Below are positions 1-6,221 of a DNA stretch of 10,574 bases, one piece after another. The notes below the pieces were generated by a model that ran no database searches, was not told the origin of the DNA, and saw nothing but the letters and a program-made list of their open reading frames with translations. The stretch comes from an uncultured Mailhella sp. Its GTDB lineage: Bacteria; Desulfobacterota; Desulfovibrionia; Desulfovibrionales; Desulfovibrionaceae. The DNA lies in NCBI GenBank assembly GCA_905192935.1, contig CAJJMX010000044.1, positions 1 through 10,574 of the forward strand. Direction: 5' to 3'. The position numbers were made by a program, and so were the translations under genes. Numbering within the stretch: the first letter of the stretch is position 1; each line of letters opens with the position of its first letter.

Positions 1-21
1 GAAAACTTTTCAAAAGTTTTC
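1..21 (-). terminator. Palindrome at window edge, probable terminator of the minus-strand operon
   Basis: A near-perfect palindrome has 10-base arms GAAAACTTTT and AAAAGTTTTC around a single C. As RNA on the minus strand it can fold as GAAAACUU, loop UUGAA, AAGUUUUC, with the U-rich run inside the 3' arm. It lies about 20 bases after the stop codon of the last minus-strand gene, and it reaches the window edge, so it may be longer. A smaller 5-bp stem (36-48) holds the stop codon itself in its loop. The role is inferred from position and symmetry. Confidence 0.5.
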
Positions 22-41
22 CTCCTTTCCCCGCAAGAGTT

Positions 42-533
42 TTACTCTATCCCGAACTCGTACTGTTCGAGCTTGTCAAGGACGGCGGACATGATCATGG
101 CCATGACGCCGGAGACCATGGCGGCCGACGCCGCAGGGACTTCGGAAACCTCCTTGTTCAGAAGGCGCCGGAAAAAGACTCCCGGACACTCCTGCGTCTT
201 TGTTCTGACCATGGGGTCGACGTAGGCACGGAAGGCTCCGTCCACGAAGTCCTCGGCCTCCTTCGGGGAGTAGCCGAGTTTCTGAAGCATGGCCTGCGTA
301 ACGCGGAGATATTCCACAACCACCACATTGGGGGCCTGCACCATGAGTCCGTAGAGCACAGCGGCGTGCACATAGGCCCGCCATTCCAGCATGAGGCGTT
401 TTTTCTCCTCGTCAGAGGCGCAGGGAAGGCCCGCCTTCTGAGCCATGGCAAGAACGCCCTTTTCTCCGGTATTGAGTTCAAAGAGTATGCCCGCGGCCTG
501 CACGGCCTCGGCAACGGACAGCTTACGCTTCAT
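42..533 (-). CDS. Conserved-looking hypothetical protein, 163 aa, coupled to the ABC ATPase
   Basis: I do not recognise the family. The chosen start is the ATG at 533, because AGGAGG sits 6 bases upstream; a GTG at 554 is in frame but has no better site. The start lies inside the end of the ABC ATPase gene (its TAA is at 525-523), an 11-base overlap that suggests translational coupling. The product looks mostly helical. It has a basic N-terminus (MKRKLS), an acidic/basic linker near residues 39-50 (DEEKKR), a central segment rich in Y and V (residues 53-78) and a hydrophobic Met/Ala-rich stretch at 134-152 that could be an amphipathic or membrane-associated helix. There are two cysteines, at 38 and 116. 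No signal peptide or known catalytic motif is visible. Its position at the end of an importer operon suggests an accessory or regulatory partner, or an enzyme for the imported compound, but nothing in the sequence decides this. Confidence 0.8.
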   Translation of the reverse strand: MKRKLSVAEAVQAAGILFELNTGEKGVLAMAQKAGLPCASDEEKKRLMLEWRAYVHAAVLYGLMVQAPNVVVVEYLRVTQAMLQKLGYSPKEAEDFVDGAFRAYVDPMVRTKTQECPGVFFRRLLNKEVSEVPAASAAMVSGVMAMIMSAVLDKLEQYEFGIE

Positions 534-2082
534 TGGCTGCCTCCTCTTCCTCACCGAAGCGGATGCCCGCCATCATGAGGCCTATGGCCTCCACGCGCTC
601 CGTATCGGTGCGGGGGAACACGTCGATGAAGCGACCGCGATACATGACGGCAAAGGTATCGGCCAGCGTCATGGCCTCGCGCAGATCACTCGTCACGAGC
701 AGCACGCCCGCATGGTCACGCGCCTCAAGAATCCGTCGCCATACCTCTTCCATGGCACCGATATCCAGGCCCTGCGTGGGATTTTCGGCGACGATGAGAC
801 TCGGTTCACGGAAGAACTCGCGACCGAGCACCATTTTCTGCAGATTGCCGCCGGAAAGAGAACCTGCCGTTGCATGCAGCCCGTCGGCAACCACCTGATA
901 CTCCTGCATGATGTCCGTGGCCGCCGTGGCGGAATGGCGTCTGTCCAGAAAGCCGAAGTTCTGAAAGCCGTTGCGGTTGGTAAGAAGGAAGTTGTCCAGA
1001 AGATCCAGCGAGGGACAGGTGGCAAGTCCCTTTCTGTCTTCGGGAATGTACACCATGCTTTTTCTGCCCATGCGCGTACGCATGAACTCGTTCCAGCTTT
1101 TGCCGAGTATGCGCACGGAGTCATTGCCGCTGTCGGGCTTTATCCCGCCCGTCACCATTTCCACGAGCTCGCGCTGACCATTTCCGGCCACGCCCACCAC
1201 GGCGAGGACCTCACCCCGACGCAGCGAACAGGAAAGATCCTGCGCCATGCCGCAGGAGGCATGGATAAGTTCCAGCAGTACTCCGCCCTTTTCCACCGGG
1301 GTCTGCTCCACCACCGTATCCATCTGACGGCCCACCATGCGCTCGGCAAGCTCCCTCTCTCCGGGCACATCCCTGCGCAGAAAATGGTCCACTATCTCGC
1401 CGCGGCGCAGTATGCTTATTTCCGTGGCGAGGTCGAGCACTTCCTTCATCTTGTGGCTGATGAACACCACGGCCTTGCCGTCTGCGGCCATGCGGCGCAG
1501 CGCAGCAAAGAGCTGGCTTATTTCCGGCGGCGTGAGCACGGCCGTAGGTTCGTCGAGAATGAGCACGCGGCAGTCGCGGTACAGAAGCTTCAGGATTTCC
1601 ACACGCTGACGCTCACCCATGGAAAGATCGGAAATCATGGCGTCGGGATTGATTTCAAAGCCGTAGCGGGCCGCGAGTTCCAGCACTCTTGCCCGCATGG
1701 CCGCGGGATTCAGGATGCCGCGGGCCTGTCCGAGCATGAGGTTCTGCGTCACGGTCATGGCCTCGACGAGCATGAAGTGCTGATACACCATGCCTATGCC
1801 CGCATCCAGGGCGTCGCGCGGGGAACGGAAGGGCGCGGGAAGTCCATCCACGTAAATAGTCCCGGAATCCTGCCGGGACTTGCCCGAAAGTATGGACATG
1901 AGCGTGGACTTGCCCGCACCGTTCTCACCGAGCAGGGCGAGAATCTCGCCGGAGCGGATTTCTAGGGATATGTTGCGGTTGGCCTTGACCGGACCGTAGC
2001 TCTTGCAGATGTTTTCCAGACGGATGAGGGGCGGCGCAGTGCGCTTACCCTCCCCTGCCGCAGAGGTCTGCGTCTCTATCAT
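523..2082 (-). CDS. ABC importer ATPase, two fused nucleotide-binding domains (BMP/NupO type)
   Basis: This 519-aa protein should power the two permeases encoded upstream. The first nucleotide-binding domain is complete: Walker A GENGAGKST (52-60), Q-loop at Gln101 (VYQHFML), signature LSMGERQ (153-159), Walker B VLILDEPT (173-180) and switch His210 (ISH). The second is degenerate at the P-loop (GVAGNGQRE, 297-305) and switch (TSD, 464-466). It keeps a signature LSGGNLQK (409-416) and has Walker B as LIVAENPTQGLD (429-440), with Ala where the usual Asp would be. This asymmetry and the length fit the sugar/nucleoside ATPase family that includes B. subtilis NupO. The ATG at 2082 overlaps the MFS stop codon as ATGA and has AAGGA upstream. 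The following small gene overlaps its 3' end. The protein would act on the inner face of the membrane. The family is clear; the substrate is not shown by this gene. Confidence 0.95.
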   Translation of the reverse strand: MIETQTSAAGEGKRTAPPLIRLENICKSYGPVKANRNISLEIRSGEILALLGENGAGKSTLMSILSGKSRQDSGTIYVDGLPAPFRSPRDALDAGIGMVYQHFMLVEAMTVTQNLMLGQARGILNPAAMRARVLELAARYGFEINPDAMISDLSMGERQRVEILKLLYRDCRVLILDEPTAVLTPPEISQLFAALRRMAADGKAVVFISHKMKEVLDLATEISILRRGEIVDHFLRRDVPGERELAERMVGRQMDTVVEQTPVEKGGVLLELIHASCGMAQDLSCSLRRGEVLAVVGVAGNGQRELVEMVTGGIKPDSGNDSVRILGKSWNEFMRTRMGRKSMVYIPEDRKGLATCPSLDLLDNFLLTNRNGFQNFGFLDRRHSATAATDIMQEYQVVADGLHATAGSLSGGNLQKMVLGREFFREPSLIVAENPTQGLDIGAMEEVWRRILEARDHAGVLLVTSDLREAMTLADTFAVMYRGRFIDVFPRTDTERVEAIGLMMAGIRFGEEEEAANEA

Positions 2083-3497
2083 GACTTTTTTCCTTTCGAC
2101 CGGGAACCGGCCGCAGTATCGGAACCATTACTCAGAAGATGCGCGCCGTCTTCCGGCCGCAGCAGCATGAAAATGAAGGCCGAGACGGCCGTCATGAGGC
2201 CCACGGCGATGAAGGTGGCATGCAGGGCGTAAAGCTCGCCCGAGGAGGAAAACACGCGCAAAAGCGCCGTGCTCACGGCCACGCCGAAGCTCACGCTGAG
2301 GTTCTGCGCCACGGAAAGCAGGCTGTTGCCGTCGCTTGCGGTTTCCGCGGGAAGATCGCCGAGGGTGATGGTGTTCATGGAGGTGAACTGACCGGACATG
2401 AGCATGCCCTGAACGAAGAGCTGCACCACCAGAAGCATGAGGGGCCAGCCGGGCTGCTGAAGGCTCATGCACATGAATATGGCCGCGATGGACAGCGTGA
2501 GGAAAAGCAGCGTGCGGCGGTAGCCGAAGCGATGCAGGATGTTCAGCACCACGGTCTTGGTCATGACGGAACCCACGGCCGGAGCGATGAGGATGAGGCC
2601 CGCAATGTCGGCGGAATAGCCGAGGCCGACCTGAAGCATGAGCGGCACGAGAAACGGAATGCTGCCTATGCCGAGGCGGGCCACGATGTTGCCCGTGATG
2701 CCCACGGAGAAGGTGCGGGTGCTGAAGACCTTGAGATTGATGATAGGAAAGCGGAAGCGTCTGGCATGCAGCACGTAGAGCAGAACGGCGGCCACGCCGA
2801 AGACCACGAGTCCGCACGCCAGTGCGGGGGAAGAGCCGTGCCCGCCGGTGAGTTCCAGCCCTCCGGACATGGCTAGCACGCCAGCGCCGATGAGCAGAAA
2901 GCCCACCACGTCGAATGAGCCGCGGGGCTGCCGGAAATCGGGAAAGCTGCGCAGGGCGAAAAGCAGAATGACGAGCCCGAGCGGGATGTTGATGAGGAAA
3001 ATCCACGGCCAGGAGGCATAGGTCACGAGCCAGCCGCCGACGATGGGCCCCACCACCGGCCCCACGAGTCCGGGAATGGTGATGAAATTGAACACCTTGA
3101 CGAAGTCTTCGCGCGTATAGGCACGCATGAGGGTAAGGCGGGAAACGGGCACCATCATGGCGCCGCCCACGCCCTGCACCACGCGCGCGGCCACGAGAAG
3201 CGGAAGCGTCTTCGATGCGGCGCACAGTGCCGAGCCGATCACGAACATGGCCAGAGCCGAAAGAAAGACGCGCCTCGTGCCGAAGGTATCGGCCAGCCAG
3301 CCGCTCAGGGGAATAAGCAGGGCCACGGTAAGCGAATAGCTTATGACGGCAAGCTGCATGGAAAAGGGAGAACGCCCCATGGCGTCGGCGATGGCGGGCA
3401 GTGCCGTGTTGAGAATGGTAGAATTGAACATCTGCATGAAAAAGGCCGCAGCCGTCATCATGGGAAGTCCGGTGAACATGTCTCGGGAAGTCAGCAT
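2079..3497 (-). CDS. MFS transporter, DHA2 (14-helix-type drug:H+ antiporter) family, MdtD-like
   Basis: Using the ATG at 3497 (AAGGA about 7 bases upstream) gives 472 aa, matching E. coli MdtD (about 471 aa). An in-frame TTG at 3608 would add a non-hydrophobic 37-residue leader and is rejected. DHA2 features are visible in order: LNTALPAIA in helix 1 (29-37), motif A GWLADTFGTRR (66-76), motif B region with AARVVQGVGGAMMVP (103-117), antiporter motif C GLVGPVVGPIVGG (143-155) and SWPWIFLINIP (162-172). The C-terminus is short and basic. Members of this family export drugs or metabolites using the proton gradient. The stop codon overlaps the start of the importer ATPase as ATGA, so the two are probably translated together, although one is exporter-type and the other serves an importer. 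The real substrate is unknown; the MdtD resemblance is strong in sequence but is not proof of shared function. Confidence 0.93.
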   Translation of the reverse strand: MLTSRDMFTGLPMMTAAAFFMQMFNSTILNTALPAIADAMGRSPFSMQLAVISYSLTVALLIPLSGWLADTFGTRRVFLSALAMFVIGSALCAASKTLPLLVAARVVQGVGGAMMVPVSRLTLMRAYTREDFVKVFNFITIPGLVGPVVGPIVGGWLVTYASWPWIFLINIPLGLVILLFALRSFPDFRQPRGSFDVVGFLLIGAGVLAMSGGLELTGGHGSSPALACGLVVFGVAAVLLYVLHARRFRFPIINLKVFSTRTFSVGITGNIVARLGIGSIPFLVPLMLQVGLGYSADIAGLILIAPAVGSVMTKTVVLNILHRFGYRRTLLFLTLSIAAIFMCMSLQQPGWPLMLLVVQLFVQGMLMSGQFTSMNTITLGDLPAETASDGNSLLSVAQNLSVSFGVAVSTALLRVFSSSGELYALHATFIAVGLMTAVSAFIFMLLRPEDGAHLLSNGSDTAAGSRSKGKKS

Positions 3498-3912
3498 GGG
3501 AATATCCTTGGCTTTCGGCTCCTGCTCGGAAAAGGAACCGACTCTCAGGAAATTTTCACCGAAAAACGGATGAGTTGCAAGTGCGCGGAGTGAAGTGCCG
3601 GCCGGCAAGGCGACCGCCTTTCCCCTCCGGGAGGCTCCGTTTTCACGGCAGCGAAGCCCCCGTTTTCCGTCCGGAGATCATATTTCACCGACGTTTTTCT
3701 CCTGCGCCGGCGTGACCACAGCCCGTCCAGCCCCCTTTTCTCTGCCGGAAGCCATGGCTTTTCCTTCTGCCTGCCGCGGTCCCTCCCTGAAAAACGACGC
3801 ACGGACTCCCCCGCGGAGAGCCCGGCAACGCGTGAGCTCCCGGGGCGGGAGTCTGCCGGAGATCCGGACCCCGAGCCTCATGCGCAGACGTTCCGCCCGC
3901 CGGAAACTGCGG
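3498..3912. other. 415-base non-coding gap between permease and MFS genes
   Basis: I see no credible gene here: short open frames exist on both strands but have low-complexity Arg/Pro/Gly content and no ribosome-binding sites. There is no clear intrinsic terminator after the permease stop at 3913. Small inverted repeats are present, including AAGGCGACCGCCTT (3607-3620) and CCGGAGATCCGG (3857-3868). The gap separates the importer's permeases from its ATPase and may hold the promoter of the MFS-ATPase-hypothetical unit. Translations of the minus strand show no remnant of an ATPase. Confidence 0.6.
3552..3580 (-). promoter_or_regulatory. Weak candidate sigma-70 promoter for the MFS gene
   Basis: On the minus strand TTGCAA (3580-3575) is followed, after 17 bases, by GAAAAT (3557-3552). 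Each hexamer matches four of six consensus bases. The position, about 55 bases before the ATG at 3497, is plausible, and a 14-base palindrome (3607-3620) lies just upstream. The evidence is positional and weak. Confidence 0.25.
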
Positions 3913-4833
3913 CTACGCGCCGGGCGCTATGTTGTCGCCGAGCGCCGCGGGTGCGCTTCTGCCCTTGCCTCTGGCCGAGGAGAAAAGCAGCGCGAGAATG
4001 GTCAGAGCATAGGGCAGCATCATCATGAGCGACGAGGGAATGGTGGTGCCGAGCGCCTGAAGCCGAAGCTGGAAGGCCATGATGCCGCCGAAGAGATAGG
4101 CTCCGAACATGGCGCGGCGAGGTCTCCAGAAGGCGAAGATGACGAGCGCCACGGCTATCCAGCCCTTGCCCGCGGTAAGGTTCTGCGTCCACATGTGCGT
4201 GGCGCACAGCGAGAGATAGGCTCCGCCCACACCCACAAAGAAGGCCCCGGCAAAAATGCCGAGCCAGCGCATCTTCACCGGATCGAGGCCTGCGGCCTGC
4301 ACGGCGTCGGGCGACTCGCCGGACGCGCACAGGGCCAGTCCGAGAGATGTGCGCCGGAAGAACCACATGACGGCCCAGGGCAGGAGGTAGGAGACGTACA
4401 CGAGAGGGTCGTGCTGAAAGAACACCTCGCCGAGCACGGGAATGTCGGAGAGCAGCGGGATGTCGAAGGGCTGGAAGCCCACGGTCTTCTCGCCGATGAA
4501 GGGCGCGCCGAGATAATCGGAAAGCCCCACGCCGAAGATGGTGAGCGCAAGGCCCGACACGGTCTGATTGCCCTGAAAGATGAGGCAGACCACGCCGTGC
4601 AGAAGGCCTATGCAGGCGGCGCCGAGTCCGGCGGCCAGTGTGGCAAGCCAGGGATTGCCCGTCTTGAACTGAACGATGAAGGCAAAGAACGCGCCCATGA
4701 TCATCATGCCTTCCACGCCGAGATTGAGCACACCGGAGCGCTCGGTGATGAGTTCGCCCATGGTGGCGTACAGAAGGGGCGTGCCCGCAAGGACTGTGGC
4801 GGCAAGCAGCGCAACGAAGATATCCCAGGTCAT
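3913..4833 (-). CDS. ABC importer permease, BPD_transp_2 family (NupQ-like)
   Basis: A 306-aa hydrophobic inner-membrane protein. The ATG at 4833 is chosen because GGGAGG lies 6 bases upstream and the start overlaps the preceding permease stop as ATGA; a longer frame from 4905 would add only a polar leader. The family hallmark ITERSGVLNLGVEGMMIMG is at residues 29-47. A cytoplasmic coupling loop LGLALCASGESPDAVQAAG, then conserved small-residue helices (FAGAFFVGVGGAYLSL), occupies the second half. This architecture matches the second permease of BMP/nucleoside and simple-sugar ABC systems, which pairs with a partner permease to form the channel. The C-terminal tail is short and lacks hydrophobicity. 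The ATPase it needs is not adjacent: an MFS gene and a 415-base gap intervene. The substrate is inferred only from the operon. Confidence 0.94.
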   Translation of the reverse strand: MTWDIFVALLAATVLAGTPLLYATMGELITERSGVLNLGVEGMMIMGAFFAFIVQFKTGNPWLATLAAGLGAACIGLLHGVVCLIFQGNQTVSGLALTIFGVGLSDYLGAPFIGEKTVGFQPFDIPLLSDIPVLGEVFFQHDPLVYVSYLLPWAVMWFFRRTSLGLALCASGESPDAVQAAGLDPVKMRWLGIFAGAFFVGVGGAYLSLCATHMWTQNLTAGKGWIAVALVIFAFWRPRRAMFGAYLFGGIMAFQLRLQALGTTIPSSLMMMLPYALTILALLFSSARGKGRSAPAALGDNIAPGA

Positions 4834-5906
4834 GCGGCGCCTCCCTGATTGCGCCCCGTTCTCACGAAGGTATAGGAATAGAAGAACTGCCCGGCGAGCA
4901 CGCACAGAAGGATGAAGCCCTCAAGAATGCCGCCGAAGGCCGCAGGCACCTGAAGATCGACCTGCAGGTTGTCGGTGCCCACGAGAAGCCCGGCCAGGAA
5001 AATGGAAAACAGCGCGATGGAGGGCGTGCGCAGACGGGAGAGCCAGGCCACCACGATGGCGGTATAGCCGTAGCCCGTGCACAGGCTCGGCTGAAGCCTG
5101 TTGAACGTTGCCGACACTTCCACGCATCCCGCCATGCCTGCGAGCGCGCCGGACACCGTGAGCACGAAGACCAGCAGAAAGCCGTAGGGAATGCGGGCAT
5201 AGCGCGCGGCCCGGGGATTTTCACCCGCGGCGCACAGCTCGAAGCCGAGCCTTGTGCGCTGCAGGAACACGGAAACCGCCACGGCCGCGATCACGCAGAC
5301 GATGAGTCCCGCGTGCACGTAGCCGATCACCTCGGGAAATATGGCCTCCTCGGGGAACATGGCCGTCATGGGGAAGCCCATGCTGCCGGGATCCTTCCAC
5401 GGGCCGTACACGAGGTAGCGCATGAACTCGATGCCTATGTAATTGAGCATGAGCGTGGAAATGATTTCGTTGAGGCCGAACTTCAGCTTGAGGAGCCCCG
5501 GAATCATGCCCCAGATTCCTCCCGTCACGGCCGCGCACACAAGCATGAGCGCGAGCATGAGCGGCATGGGCAGCCCCGGGAAGGTGAGCACGGCCCAGGT
5601 GGCCCCCACGCCGCCTAAGGCGAACTGTCCTTCCGCGCCGATGTTCCATACCTTCATGCGGAAGGCGATGGACACGCCGAGCGAGCAAAGAAAGATGGGG
5701 ATGGCCTTGAGCATGGTGTCCTGCAGGGCGTACAGGCTGCCGAAGCCGCCCTGGAAGAGCACCACGGCGGCTTCCACGGGCGACTTGTCCTGAATCATCA
5801 GCAGCAACGAGCAGAACGCCAGGGCGATAAGAAGCGCCGCCGGCAGCACGATGAGCCCGACCCAGCGATGGGGGGTCTGCCGTCTGACGACTCTGAAACC
5901 GTCCAT
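4830..5906 (-). CDS. ABC importer permease, BPD_transp_2 family (NupP-like)
   Basis: A 358-aa inner-membrane protein. The ATG at 5906 follows GGAGGA by a few bases; the frame is open back to 5960 but that extension is Pro/Arg-rich. The first long helix spans about residues 16-38. The family motif FRMKVWNIGAEGQFALGG is at 82-99 and LNEIISTLMLNYIG at 145-158; both are characteristic of the larger permease in BMP-type importers. The cytoplasmic loop LGFELCAAGENPRAARYA corresponds to the coupling loop that contacts the ATPase. The stop overlaps the next permease start as ATGA, so the two subunits are probably made in equal amounts. Upstream lies a terminator and a 315-base structured gap after the binding-protein gene, which should lower permease expression relative to the binding protein. 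Confidence 0.94.
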   Translation of the reverse strand: MDGFRVVRRQTPHRWVGLIVLPAALLIALAFCSLLLMIQDKSPVEAAVVLFQGGFGSLYALQDTMLKAIPIFLCSLGVSIAFRMKVWNIGAEGQFALGGVGATWAVLTFPGLPMPLMLALMLVCAAVTGGIWGMIPGLLKLKFGLNEIISTLMLNYIGIEFMRYLVYGPWKDPGSMGFPMTAMFPEEAIFPEVIGYVHAGLIVCVIAAVAVSVFLQRTRLGFELCAAGENPRAARYARIPYGFLLVFVLTVSGALAGMAGCVEVSATFNRLQPSLCTGYGYTAIVVAWLSRLRTPSIALFSIFLAGLLVGTDNLQVDLQVPAAFGGILEGFILLCVLAGQFFYSYTFVRTGRNQGGAA

Positions 5907-6181
5907 GATTCCTCCGAAAAATGATATGATGCGGTCAGGCGGCGGGCGCGGCGTCCGCACCCTGCCGTCTCCTTGCGCCGAGGCTGCGCAGAGCCTTCAG
6001 CCGCCGGAACCATACCTCCGGAAGGCGCGCCCCGCGCGGAAGTGCGCCCCGCCGTCGGCTCCCGGGCGCAGGCCCGCGTTTCCTCCGGCCTTCCGGAAAC
6101 GCTTCTTCCGGAAAAAGGAGAATGAGGTCCGCGGCCAGTCCCGCCCCTCGAGGGACGGGGCAACCCGCGGACCGGAAAATG
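5907..6181. other. Structured non-coding spacer between binding-protein terminator and permeases
   Basis: No gene is supported. The spacer is very GC-rich and holds several inverted repeats: a 48-base two-part hairpin (6126-6173), a hairpin with arms GCGTTTCC and GGAAACGC (6076-6083 and 6095-6102), a small AGGCT/AGCCT stem near 5980, and two copies of TTCCGGAA 15 bases apart (6091-6098, 6106-6113). On the minus strand a TATCAT hexamer precedes the permease start but has no matching -35, so I do not call a promoter. The permeases may be reached by read-through of the terminator. Confidence 0.55.
6126..6173 (-). repeat. 48-base symmetrical hairpin
   Basis: On the minus strand GGTCCGCGG pairs with CCGCGGACC (9 bp, perfect). 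Inside it, after 5-base internal loops on both sides, CCCGTCCC pairs with GGGGCGGG (8 pairs, one G-U) around a UCGA tetraloop. No U-run follows on the minus strand, so it is not a typical intrinsic terminator. It lies between the binding-protein terminator and the permease start and could protect a 3' end, pause polymerase or fold as a leader element. Confidence 0.6.
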
Positions 6182-6212
6182 AAAAAGCCCCGCCCTCACC
6201 GGACGGAGCTTT
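6182..6212 (-). terminator. Intrinsic terminator after the binding-protein gene
   Basis: On the minus strand AAAGCTCCGTCC pairs over 12 positions (two G-U) with GGGCGGGGCTTT across the loop GGTGA, and the 3' arm runs into TTTTT. It starts 10 bases after the binding-protein stop codon. It probably acts as a partial terminator, giving more binding protein than permease, a common arrangement in ABC import operons. Confidence 0.8.
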
Positions 6213-6221
6213 CCTGAAACA

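Noticed and set aside
42..554. GTG start at 554 for the hypothetical protein
   Set aside because: The ATG at 533 has AGGAGG at ideal spacing, and the added residues RKRRQP come from that ribosome site itself.
445..1965. Long plus-strand open frame of 506 codons
   Set aside because: It is antisense to the ABC ATPase, whose motifs are complete. The translation is His/Ala/Gly-rich with no domain and no ribosome site, as expected in GC-rich DNA.
2079..3608. TTG start at 3608 for the MFS gene
   Set aside because: The extension is not membrane-like, and the ATG at 3497 gives the family's normal length and has a ribosome site.
3595..4848. Plus-strand open frame of 417 codons over the permease and gap
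   Set aside because: It is antisense to a clear permease, has low-complexity charged content and crosses the non-coding gap.
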